From positions 43,468,094 to 43,532,093 of the forward strand of contig CM067306.1 in the NCBI GenBank assembly GCA_034231615.1: 64,000 nt of DNA, read 5' to 3'. Below, piece after piece: positions 1-10,026 of the stretch. The DNA comes from Meghimatium bilineatum. Lineage: Eukaryota; Mollusca; Gastropoda; Stylommatophora; Philomycidae. The position numbers and the translations under genes are program-made. Numbering within the stretch: the stretch's first letter is position 1; each line of letters begins with the position of its first letter. The notes beneath the pieces are model-generated. The model saw nothing but the letters and a program-made list of their open reading frames with translations. It had not been told where the DNA came from and did not search any database.

Positions 1-157
1 GGATGTGTCGGGCTATTGGCGCAAATAAAACGGCGACACAACGCATTTCCATTCTCTGGACTACATCTAGATTCTGGAAATCTAATAGGACCATGGTCCT
101 GATACAAGAGATATCCAGTGGGAGTTTGAGAATGAACGCTGAAGAAGAAGGCGAAGA
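1..157 (+). mobile_element. SINE-A copy, cut by window start
   Basis: This is a short retroposon whose 5' end lies outside the window. It matches the complete copies at 9110-9269, 9873-10026 and 29130-29282 (minus). Shared landmarks are a head with ggatgtgtcgggc and ggcgcaaataaaacgg, then tctggactacatc, a central palindrome (87-100, aggaccatggtcct), then gtttgagaatgaacgc and a GAA-rich tail. No protein should be inferred from the open frame across it. I see no clear pol III A/B boxes, so the class (SINE rather than MITE) rests on the TSDs of the other copies. Confidence 0.85.
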
Positions 158-185
158 AAAACATAAATCAACTATCTTGAACCTT

Positions 186-680
186 CCATCCTGGACACAT
201 GCCAGTCAATCTGGAGACACACCTGCCATCCTGGACAAACACCTATCATCTTTTACACACACTTGATTTCCTGGACACACACCTGCAATTCTCTACACAC
301 ACCTCACACACCTGTCATCCTCTACACACACTTGATCTCCTGAACACGAACCTGTCATCCTCTACACACACTTGATCTCCTGGACACACACCTGCCATCC
401 TCTAAACACACCTGCCATCCTCTACACACTTGATGTTCTGGACACACACCTGCCATCCTCTACACACACCTGTCATCCTCTACACACACTTGATGTTCTG
501 GACACACACCTGCCATCCTCTACACACACTTGACCTCCTGGGCATACACATGTCATCCTCTACACACACCTGCCATCCTCTACACACACTTGATCTCCTG
601 GGCATACACATGTCATCCTCTACACACATTTGATCTCCTGGGCATACACATGGCATCCTCTACACACACTTGATGTCCTG
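186..680. repeat. 20-bp minisatellite with 40-bp dimers
   Basis: A tandem array of a 20-bp unit of the type acacacacctgccatcctct. It alternates with a variant, acacacacttgatctcctgg, to give 40-bp and 60-bp higher-order units. The start is degenerate and the middle is regular. Short open frames across it are by-products of the repeat. Confidence 0.9.
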
Positions 681-932
681 GAAGAAGCTGATGTTAAAGA
701 CAAATTAGAAATGCCAAAAAGTGTATTAGAGTTAATGATTGTGTTTCTACTCACAAGGAGACATGAGTACGACTGTGTTTCCTTTGTGCACCGTGGGAGG
801 GGTGGGGGAGAGGTTTCTCCAAAGAATATCAATGTGTGGTTTCTCCAATGAATATTTCCATACCCACATGATTCCAACATTAGCATTGTGAATTCTTTGA
901 GAAGAAACCCTTTACCAGGAGCGGTAAAAGCT

Positions 933-1209
933 CCCATACATGTGTAAGGAATGTATAGTCACATTTTATATGTGTAAGAAATGCATAATCACATTTTATA
1001 TGTGTAAGCAATGTATAGTCACATTTTATATGTGTAAGCAATGCATAATCACATTTTATATGTGTAAGCAATGTATAATCACATTTTATATGTGTAAGCA
1101 ATGCATAATCACATTTTATATGTGTAAGCAATGCATAATCACATTTTATATGTGTAAGCAATGCATAATCACATTTTATATGTGTAAGCAATGCATAATC
1201 ACATTTTCT
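933..1209. repeat. 30-bp minisatellite, 9 copies
   Basis: Nine head-to-tail copies of a 30-bp unit containing tgtgtaagcaatgcataatc and cacattttata, differing at only a few positions. Because 30 is divisible by 3, both strands stay open (plus 940-1212, minus 880-1191) and encode 10-residue repeats. This looks like a geometric by-product rather than a gene. Confidence 0.95.
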
Positions 1210-1213
1210 TAAA

Positions 1214-1365
1214 CTTCCTTCTCAGACTTCCGCTGGAACTCTCTCGCAGCAACCAGCAAGATAGTTATCTTGCTATATTGCCAGCAGGATGTAGTCCAGA
1301 GACCGAATATGTGTTGTGTCACAGTTTGATTAGCGACGATGATTCCAGACATCCGACTTTGGGGG
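1214..1365 (-). mobile_element. diverged SINE-A copy
   Basis: Minus-strand SINE-A recognised by gccagcaggatgtagtcc followed by a diverged tgttgtgtcac segment. The central hairpin has a different sequence from other copies but is still self-complementary: agcaagata at 1255-1263 pairs with tatcttgct at 1266-1274. Confidence 0.7.
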
Positions 1366-1471
1366 TTGTAACTAATACGCTCAGTATTTTAGTAGTTTTT
1401 CAAATCCACTAACAGGTGGTCTCCCATAGACATAGCTAGTAGACTATATGTTTATAAATATTCCTCATTCC

Positions 1472-1880
1472 GCACACTGTCACACTCATTCAGCACAATG
1501 TCACACTCATTCAGCACAATGTCACACTCATTCAGCACAATGTCACACTCATTCAGCAAGATGTCACACACATTCAGCACAATGTAACAAGCATTCAGCA
1601 CAATGTAACAATCATTCAGCACAATGTAACAATCATTCAGCACAATGTAACAATCATTCCGCACACTGTCACACTCATTCAGCAAGATGTCACACTCATT
1701 CAGCAAAATGTAACACACATTCAGCAAAATGTAACACTCATTCAACACAATATCACACACATTCAGAATAATGTCACACATATTCAGAACAATGTCACAC
1801 ACATTCACAATGATGTCACACACATTCACAATGATGTCACACACATTCACAATGATGTAACACACATTCAGCACGATCAT
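1472..1880. repeat. 21-bp minisatellite
   Basis: About 19 copies of a 21-bp unit of the type cacactcattcagcacaatg. The variation is patterned: gtcacactc, gtaacaatc and gtcacacac versions occur in blocks. The period is a multiple of three, so long frames are open on both strands. Confidence 0.93.
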
Positions 1881-1944
1881 CATACATATACATGCTAAAA
1901 CCTTGCACAAACAACAATATAGAAAAACAACAAAATAGAAACGA

Positions 1945-2400
1945 AAGTGCTAATGTTACGAACTTTTATTTTTCCGGTTGCAACATACGGCTGTGAAACA
2001 TGGACTCTAAGTAAAACAGCGGCAAAGAGGATCAACGCCTTCGAGCTGAAATGCTACAGGAAGATACTTCGAATATCATGGAAGGATAAAATCAGAAACT
2101 CAGATATTATAAACACACTGAATATTCCAGAGTGTTGGTTACTAAACACAATAACAAATTGAAAACTACGCCTGTTTGGTCATATAAAGAGACATAACTG
2201 TTTAGAAAGACAAATAATGGAAGGAAGAGTACCTGGCCAGAGGAGAAGAGGCAGACCAAGAAGATGATGGACTGACGACATCAAAGATACCATGAATACA
2301 TCGCTAGAAAATGCAAGCCACATCGCCCAAGACAGAGAGAGGTTCAGAGAGTTCATTGGGAAGACAACGTTCTGGAAGGAATACGTCACATGACAAAACC
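1945..2400 (+). pseudogene. RTE-j retrotransposon C-terminal relic
   Basis: This is the C-terminal region of an RTE-type non-LTR reverse transcriptase. Around 1985-2010 it encodes YGCETWTLSK, followed by a CYRKILRISW-like block. After a stop near 2160, other segments read RLFGHIKRHN and GRPRR-W-DDI and end in TFWKEYVT near 2393. That is the usual order of this region. The catalytic domain is absent, consistent with 5' truncation. Related copies lie at 59045-59290 and 59335-60022. Confidence 0.85.
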
Positions 2401-2695
2401 TTGCACATTCAGCACGATAATCATGTATAAGAATGTTGATTTCGGTCAAACTTGTTTGACCATTTTTGTTGCTGTTTGTGTGACACCCTCATTTAATAAA
2501 ACCATGTGGTATTATCAATGTTGGCCACTTTGGAGCGCATAGTTTACATGTCGACCTGGATGCAGCACGGCCAAGTAGTTCATGTTTATTGATAAACTGG
2601 ACTTGTTTACCGACCTGCTGAATATTGTATGTTAGTTTATCAACTGTCAAGAAAAGCACAAATAACGTTTACATCTCTCCTCTAAGTGTCGTGTC
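2401..2695. other. unassigned AT-rich sequence
   Basis: I see no repeat, open frame or element signature here. Confidence 0.4.
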
Positions 2696-2905
2696 CTTAT
2701 ACAACCTGTTTTACTGCAACTCGTATAGAACCTGTTTTACTGAAACTCTTATAGAACCTGTTTTACTGCACCTCTTATAGAACCTGTTTTACTGCAACTC
2801 ATATAGAACCTGTTTTACTGAAACTCTTATAGAACCTGTTTTACTGCACCTCTTATAGAACCTGTTTTACTGCACCTCTTATAGAACCTGTTTTACTGCA
2901 ACTCT
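2696..2905. repeat. 26-bp minisatellite, about 8 copies
   Basis: Tandem copies of a 26-bp unit of the type tatagaacctgttttactgc plus a(a/c)ctct. Two alternating variants (gcaactc and gcacctc/gaaactc) suggest that dimers were amplified. Confidence 0.93.
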
Positions 2906-4616
2906 GTAATCCTCTCGATTGTGCACAAGCGTCATACTTAGAAAATCCTCAAAATCCTGTGTGAATCAAAGTTCATATTATGGAGATGGAAATCGAAACA
3001 AATACATTGAGGGGTGGGAGGGGGGCTTTCTGGCCTTAATATATAGATGCGAGACTTTAAAGATAACACATACGAATGTGGTTGCGTCTGTGGGTCTCAC
3101 CAATAGCCCACTAGACATACCACCCATGCAACAGAAAACCTTAGTGGATCACATGCCGTTATATTGAGGTTATCTTCTTAGAGAAGCTTCATGGCACGTC
3201 ATCTATACAATTATGCTTTTATTTTGTTGTTGACATGTGTTTTATGTTTACCTGAATATATATGTATTCTCTGAACCCTCTGTGGTTGGGAGGGAGCTAG
3301 GATGTACTGTGCAGCACTGGGGAGGAGGAAACTGACAGCACTGTTTTTTCCTATGGCTGAACCCATCATAGAGGCACAGTGACTCAGCACGTGATAATCC
3401 TTTTGACTTAAACATTTGGTTGCATGTCTGGAGCAAGAGAAGGTCGGCATAACCAGTTTTTGGCGGGAAATTAGCACAGTGAACCCTATCTTGACTACAG
3501 TGGCTAGGAGCAGTGCATAGGTTGAAACCTACCTTCCTGGAGGTGTGATAGTTATTCTCTGGCTCTGTCCCGGGGTGGGACTAAAATCCACATACTTCCC
3601 AGCAATATAACGCCATTTAATGGCATTAGGACAAAGGGCATGAGCTCATGAACCGCTGGATCAGCAACCAACCAACCAAAGATAACGCACTATCTGTACA
3701 TATCACTCAACCTATACATATTGTTCAATCCACAAAATATCATTCAATCTATAACATACCACTCAACCTATAACATATTACTCAATCTATACACATCTCT
3801 AGAGAGGAAATACTACTAATAATAATGAGACCAATAGCCAGCCAGGTTCGTAGGGGTGCCCTATTGGAAACATTAGAACAGTAAGCCCTACACACACATA
3901 TCTGTCCACTGCCATTCCTTTAGAAAACGTTATCTCCAGACCGTTCCATGATGTTAGCAATCTACGATTTTCTGATTGCATTATTTGGCCTTCCACTTTC
4001 AACCGTTACTTGTAAAATAGATGTAGAAAAAGACGCAAGAGAAAGAAAATATAATTTATATGCAGACACAGAATAAAATAAGTGGAGGGGATTCCATGCA
4101 CTAGTTTGTTGTCTGTGAATGTTAGAAAACAGAGATTATCTGCTGTACACAGATGAAACAAATTTATGGTAATATGCTTTTATTAAGCAGAGAACAGACT
4201 GTACTCAAAGAACACCAAACAGAACATTACAAGAACAAATCAAAAGACGAATATACATCCAATCTTATTATCATTATGTTGTTTTATAAGTGCAGTTTTT
4301 GTTATACAAAGTGTGTCTTTTAATATTTCCCTGACAAGATTTTTTGTCGAAACGTCGATATAGTGTTGGTAATATGATTTTTAAAACTGCATATTTGTAG
4401 GTTATATTGAAGTGTAGAGAGTGTTACTGCAGTTCTAACCTGGTACCTAATACAAAATGAACCAAAATATATTTCACATATGTGAAGAGAGTTATTACAA
4501 GCGGGAATAAGCCACTGAATGACCTAGAGATAAAATCATGATATTTGCATATGAACACTGGATCCCTCAATTCTTCTGTTCTTATGATGCGCTCATTATC
4601 CAACTCCTGCTATTGT
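2906..4616. other. unassigned, no gene recognised
   Basis: Only short open frames (88 aa or less) with no recognisable motif. Features seen: a short hairpin at about 3607-3627 (taacgccatt / aatggcatta, one mismatch), a degenerate array at 3695-3800, and at 4331-4363 the string ctgacaag ... gtcgaaacgtcg. The last resembles a degraded hammerhead-type core seen in some retroelements, but its first box is not canonical. Confidence 0.35.
3695..3800. repeat. degenerate ~20-24 bp tandem repeat
   Basis: Diverged units of the type ctcaacctataacatatcac / ttcaatccacaaaatatcat, about five copies. Confidence 0.6.
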
Positions 4617-4862
4617 CTATTGTCTGTTCCCAGGTAAATGATGGTTGATAGTATCCACATTTGCCGTTAAGCGTAGGGGTGAGAGCTTCAGCTGTCGTTC
4701 CAAGGCCAGATGTGTCACTTGGTCTCTTTCGATATGTTCAATAAATGATATTAAACCAACCCTTTTCCTAATTTCATCATTTCTTATTTTATCTAATGTA
4801 GTAACCATTGAAGCTGTTCTCAGACACTCTATTTTACTTGTAACGATTGCCCTCTGTTGCAA
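4617..4862 (-). pseudogene. RTE-g type 3'-terminal fragment
   Basis: A minus-strand 81-residue frame. It contains DEIRKRVGLISFIEHIERDQ (compare the ND/VR..IGxxxxxxxIExxQ block of RTE C-termini) and ends with LSPLRLTANVD. The same LSPLRLTA end recurs at 28091-28150 (minus) and 29975-30000 (plus), so it marks the 3' end of one family. The catalytic domain is absent. Confidence 0.6.
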
Positions 4863-4984
4863 GACTTCTAAAGACCATGTTAGACATTTGTTAGCATTGG
4901 TTTAAAAATTGTAGATAATACGTGTCTTTTTATTTTTATTTTTTTGCGCAATAGATACGCCTTCAAATAAACAAACATAAAACG

Positions 4985-5620
4985 AAAATCATGAACTTTG
5001 CCGACCTGACAAACTCAATTAAACTTTGTAACAGTATACTAAACAACATTTCAAATTTCGTATATTTGGAAAGCAAGATAACAGCAGATGTGATACCAAC
5101 TCAGAAATCAAGACTGGAATCGATCTCGCCTCCAACACCTTTAACAAACTTTCAATCATCTGGCGATCGAAGATCGCAAGTAAACACATGAAACTGCGAC
5201 TATATATTCAAATGTGAAAGTTGGAAATCTACTGCAAAAATGGCCTTCGAGAATAGATGCCTCAGAAAAATCACAAACACTAATTGGAAAAGACTTCAAA
5301 TCAAACGACACAATAAGAATGGAGACAAAACAAGAATATGTGACGAACATCATCAGAAAACGGCGCTGGACATATCGGCCACATATTTAGGATGAAGGAA
5401 GACAGAATTCAACGACAAGTCTTCATGTGGACACCAGAAGCGAAAAGAAAACAGGGAAGACCAAAAACAACGCTCAGAAGAACATTTATGAATGAATTAA
5501 AATCAACAGGCATAAATGCACAAGACCTGCAAACCTTGACAACTAGCCGACAGGCATGGAGAACTATGACATCCTCCATATGTACCAAATTTGGCAAAAG
5601 AGGAACTGACTGACTGACCC
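4985..5620 (+). pseudogene. RTE-e C-terminal relic
   Basis: Homologous to 56495-57180. It reads SKITAD..., then a shortened YGCE region (deletion near 5195-5225), a NIIRKRRW-like segment, and an open end at 5392-5613 with RQVFMWTPEAKRKQGRPKT and the terminal block ending GKRGTD. The frame is broken several times. A 21-bp array starts directly at its 3' end. Confidence 0.85.
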
Positions 5621-5958
5621 CTCCTCATCTTGATCTACCACCTCCTCATCTTGATCTACCACCTCCTCATCTTGATCTATTTCCTCACCACTTTGATCCA
5701 TCACTAATTACATTGATCTAGCGCCTCCGTATCATGATCTACCTCCTCCTCATCATGATCTATCCCCTTCATATCTTGATATACCAATCCTCATCTTGAT
5801 AGACCCCTCATCTTGATCTACCCCTCCTAATCTTTATCTACCGCTTCCTAAATTTGATCTACTCACTCATCTTAATTAATCTCTTTCTCATCTTGATCTA
5901 CCATCTTCTCATCTTGATCTACCATCTTCTCATCTTGATCTACCCTCTTCTCATCTTG
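5619..5958. repeat. 21-bp CT-rich minisatellite
   Basis: Units of the type cctcctcatcttgatctacc, increasingly diverged and length-variable in the middle (5700-5880). It abuts the 3' end of the RTE-e relic. Confidence 0.88.
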
Positions 5959-6029
5959 AAGGTCATTGTTCAGGTCAACATTTTTCCTCATTCCTCCGCA
6001 TAGTGAAAAATAGAAATCCCGGGAAGACT

Positions 6030-6100
6030 GTGTGTTGATGCATCCAAAGTGGTACCCTTAAGATCCAGACGGGTTAGGGGCTCATAGATAGATCCAAACC
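6030..6100 (+). mobile_element. RTE-a 3'-end stub
   Basis: The order gatgcatccaaagtggtacc, gacgggttaggggct, catagatagat matches the last ~60 bp of RTE-a (compare 43815-43874 and 20225-20285). It looks like a very short 5'-truncated insertion. Confidence 0.55.
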
Positions 6101-6612
6101 CAAACTGAGATTCTGCTGCAGAGAATAGTGTCTACAACATAAAATAAGTGTATATATGAGAAATAAATGCGACGTTCAGGCAAATATGACTTGATTATGT
6201 TGCCCTGTTAGAAGCACAAAATGAGATATAAATAATGTTACATCTCTAACAGCTTAGTGCCCAGTTCTTTCGATATCCCCAGATCTCCCCCCCCCAACTG
6301 TATATGATTTGTGATGTAAACATTTGTTATATTTCATTTATACAAAAATCAACTGCAATCGAATGATCAATTCCTCCCCTTCTACGATTCCCCATCTACC
6401 CTTTCCCATTCACTCTGCCATTCTTCCGGAGAACTCGATCAATATTTTCATGAACGGATTTCAAGAAAATATCAAGCCAGTAAAATAATGTTAGACAATC
6501 CTATTTGTAAGATAACATTGACAGTGTCGGAGTCATTGATGCGATTAGGCTGACTCCGACGTCATAGAAATGGATTGTTTCGTTTAAAGACACGCCCATC
6601 ACTCTGTCAAAT
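6101..6612. other. unassigned sequence
   Basis: AT-rich, with a C run at 6284-6295. No convincing open frame, repeat or element signature. Confidence 0.4.
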
Positions 6613-6950
6613 CGTGGTAACATATGAGACCACAACAACAATATCTTGTAAAATATGAGACTAAATCAACAATATCTTGGTAAATTATGATTCTAAATCA
6701 ACAATATCTGGTAACATATTTGACTACAACAACAATATCTAGTTAAATTTTAGACTACAACAATATCTAGTTAAATTTTAGACTACAACAATATCTAGTT
6801 AATATTGGACTACAACAACAATATCTAGTTACACATTATACTACAAGAGCAATATCTAGTTAAATTTTAGACTACAACAATATCTAGTTAATATTGGACT
6901 ACAACAACAATATCTAGTTACATATTAGACTACAGCAAAAATATATAGCA
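6613..6950. repeat. ~28-32 bp AT-rich minisatellite
   Basis: Units of the type caatatctagttaaatttta followed by gactacaa(caa). Copy length varies with the number of caa triplets. Confidence 0.88.
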
Positions 6951-7054
6951 ACACTTATCAAAGATATTTCCTGATTGAATTGCGCGATACAAGACGTCTT
7001 GAGTCTTTCAGCGACAGGGTAGTAATAACATTGTCGACAATATTGTTCTCAACT

Positions 7055-7835
7055 TCTAGAACTGAGTACTTCTAGACAGAGAAGACAACCTTACGTTCAG
7101 GTTCTGAGAAAATGCTACTTCTAGACAAAGAAGACCTCAAGTTCATGTTCTGAGACAATGCTACTTCTAGACAGAGAAGACAACCTTAAGTTCAGGTTCT
7201 GAGAAAATGCTACTTCTAGACAAAGAAGACCTCAAGTTCAGGTTCTGTGAAAATGCTACTTCTAGACAGAGAAGACAACCTTAAGTTCAGGTTCTGTGAA
7301 AATGCTACTTCTAGACAAAGAAGACCTCAAGTTCATGTTCTGAGACAATGCTACTTCTAGACAGAGAAGACAACCTTAAGTTCAGGTTCTGAGAAAATGC
7401 TACTTCTAGACAAAGAAGACCTCAAGTTCATGTTCTGAGACAATGCTACTTCTAGACAGAGAAGACAACCTTAAGTTCAGGTTCTGAGAAAATGCTACTT
7501 CTAGACAAAGAAGACCTCAAGTTCATGTTCTGAGACAATGCTACTTCTAGACAGAGAAGACAACCTCTAGTTCAGGTGGTGAGTAATTTCAACTTCTAAA
7601 ATAAGACAACCTCAATTGCAGGCTCTGGGAAAGTTCTACTTCTAGGCAGAGATGACAACCTCCGGTCGAAGTTCTGATGATGTTCTATTTCTAGACTGAG
7701 AAAACAACCCCAAGTTCTGGAACTGTGAAAGTTCTACATCTAGACAGTCATGACAGCCTCAAAATGTGGAACTCAGAAAGTTATACTTTTAGACAGATAA
7801 GACAACCTCAAGTTCTGGTTATGAGAAAGTTTACT
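7055..7835. repeat. 95-bp dimeric minisatellite (49+46)
   Basis: Two subunits alternate. A 49-bp one begins tacttctagacagagaagac and reads aaccttaagttcagg. A 46-bp one begins tacttctagacaaagaagac and reads ctcaagttcatg. The regular dimer runs from about 7120 to 7560, and diverged monomers continue to 7835. Dimer regularity implies amplification after the two subunits had diverged. Confidence 0.92.
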
Positions 7836-8349
7836 TCCATCAGGCATCAATCGATTGTGTCTTGTTTCTCCTTATTTGGAAACAAAATGTGATCGTGTAC
7901 GAAAGGAAACTGAAAACATCTTCGACGTGTGTAGCTATTTCTTCTCTTCATTTGCTTTTCTTCGCGTCTATATTTGCATGTTGCATCACGTGATAATTGA
8001 CAAACTGCGTTTTCTTCAGCTTTTGATATCCCGATATTGATTCGTATTTAGGGCTGCCTCGTGTTTGCGCGTGCGCACACGTGTGTGTTCTTGAACTGGT
8101 TCACGTCGCGATAGGAAGTCGAAGAGTAGTTATCGTCCTTCTGAACGTCATCTATTTTTATATGATTTTGTGCAAGCCAGTGGAAACTGAAATGCCTTAG
8201 ATTTACATCAGACATTATTCAGTGATAATTGTAAAATACTGTAACGTTTGTAACACGTATAACATCAGCCAGCCAGCACAACATGGTTGACACTGGTATA
8301 CACTGACAAATCATCAAGCAAGAAGTGGACATAATCATCTCGGATGTCT
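7836..8349. other. unassigned sequence
   Basis: Contains an open frame of 61 codons (7855-8040) without recognisable motifs. Nothing else supported. Confidence 0.35.
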
Positions 8350-8455
8350 TCCGATGCGTTCTTTCTCAAACTCTTGTAGAATAGCAGGATGTAGTCCGGA
8401 GGACGGAATGCGTTATATTATGGTTTATAGATTGGCTGAAATATCCGATACTTTC
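8350..8455 (-). mobile_element. diverged SINE-A copy lacking the hairpin
   Basis: Minus-strand SINE-A matches: tctcaaactc, agcaggatgtagtcc and cggaatgcgtt in the expected order. The segment that forms the central palindrome in other copies is deleted or scrambled. Confidence 0.6.
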
Positions 8456-9098
8456 CGTTCGTACACACCCCATTTCTGCATATCTTCTGGGTCACTTTAC
8501 CACCTATGGAATGAGAAAACCAACTCAAACCCCAAAAATCTCCTTTGTCGCCTCTTGTGACGTGCATAGCATGTAACAGTGTCACTTAACACGTTTAATG
8601 ATCTTTGCTCATTGTTCGTGATACGGCATCAAAGGGACGTTGTCTGAATTCGTGGTGACATTAAGTTAACTGTCACACCCAATATTGTGTATAGCCAACA
8701 TTCTTATATTCTACTCGTATCTATAAACCCGTAAACCGTCTCGGTCGTAGGGATACAACATTGGATGCTTCAACACACATATTCATGCAGCGATTTCTAT
8801 CTTCAACGATACGGATGAGTGAGGAAAAATCTTGTCTTGTCCATTTCTTGACGTTTTGTTGTCCATGTCTTTCTTTTTCCTCCTTTGCGGCTCCCCTGTC
8901 GACGGTTCCCTGTTGTATTATATTGGACAAGAAATCATGACTGCATACATGTCCAAACCATGCAAGATTTCGTCGTTTCACTCTCGAAAGAAATGGTTCT
9001 TGTGCACCTGCATACATCTCTATTTTATTTCTTACGTACACATGTGTCTTATGCTCTCTATGGGAAAGATGTAGAATTCGTCTGTAAAATTGTAATTT

Positions 9099-9109
9099 GA
9101 AAGCCTGCA
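9099..9109. repeat. left TSD of SINE-A
   Basis: gaaagcctgca here and gaaagcctgta at 9270-9280 flank the SINE-A copy (10 of 11 match). The host RTE-a frame resumes across the duplication. Confidence 0.85.
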
Positions 9110-9269
9110 CCGCCGAAGACGGATGTGTCAGGCCATTGGCGCAAATAAAACGGTGACACAACGCATTTCCATTCTCTGGACTACATCCTCCTGAAAATCT
9201 AATAGGACCATGGTCCTGCTTCAAGAGATATCCAGTGGGAGTTTGAGAATGAACGCTGAAGAAGAAGAA
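9110..9269 (+). mobile_element. SINE-A, full copy with TSD
   Basis: A 160-bp element starting ccgccgaagacggatgtg and ending in gaacgctgaagaagaagaa. A 14-bp palindrome lies at 9204-9217. It sits inside the C-terminal coding relic of RTE-a; the host coding text (QAF) is repeated on both sides, as expected from the TSD. It is in plus orientation, antisense to the host. Confidence 0.95.
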
Positions 9270-9360
9270 GAAAGCCTGTAATCGTCTCTCGATGTTCACA
9301 GCGAGTGTCCAACTCTCACAACTATACAGCATTTTTCCAAATCACCGTTAACCATGACAT

Positions 9361-9784
9361 ATAATATAATATAATATAATATAATATAATATAATATAAT
9401 ATAATATAATATAATATAATATAATATAATATAATATAATATAATATAATATAATATAATATAATATAATATAATATAATATAATATAATATAATATAAT
9501 ATAATATAATATAATATAATATAATATAATATAATATAATATAATATAATATAATATAATATAATATAATATAATATAATATAATATAATATAATATAAT
9601 ATAATATAATATAATATAATATAATATAATATAATATAATATAATATAATATAATATAATAAATATAATGTAATGTAATGTAATGTAATGTAATGTAATA
9701 TAATGTAATGTAATGTAATGTAATGTAATGTAATGTAATGTAATGCAATGTAATGTAATGTAATGTAATGTAATGTAATGTAAT
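9361..9784. repeat. (ATAAT)60 then (TAATG)n microsatellite
   Basis: Positions 9361-9660 are 300 bp of uninterrupted ataat, i.e. 60 perfect repeats. After a short aaatataatg junction the array becomes taatg, about 24 repeats with one gcaatg variant and one ataatg slip. It lies inside the RTE-a relic, whose coding similarity continues on both sides. Assembly length is uncertain for such a tract. Confidence 0.98.
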
Positions 9785-9872
9785 AATATAAGGCACACCC
9801 AGGCTTATTTTTAATTCTGCTTTACATTTTCCATTGCTGCACATGGTGGATCTGATGTATTTGAAAGTATTC

Positions 9873-10026
9873 TCCGCCGAAGACGGATGTGTCGGGCCAT
9901 TGGCGCAAATAAAACGGCGACACAGCGCATTTCCATTTTCTGGACTACATCCTGCTGTAAATCTAGCAGGACCATGGTCCTGCTAGATTCAGTAGGAGTT
10001 TGAGAATGAACGCAGAAGAAGAAGAA
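9873..10026 (+). mobile_element. SINE-A, full copy with perfect 10-bp TSD
   Basis: The 154-bp element is flanked by gaaagtattc at 9863-9872 and again at 10027-10036. Positions 9960-9989 form a perfect 30-bp palindrome (15-bp arms centred on ccatgg). The tail is gaacgcagaagaagaagaa. It is inserted in RTE-a, about 600 bp from the second copy. Confidence 0.95.

Noticed and set aside
9296-9844. 182-codon minus-strand frame of Ile/Tyr/Leu repeats
   Set aside because: It is the translation of the pentanucleotide microsatellite, flanked by RTE-a and SINE-A text.
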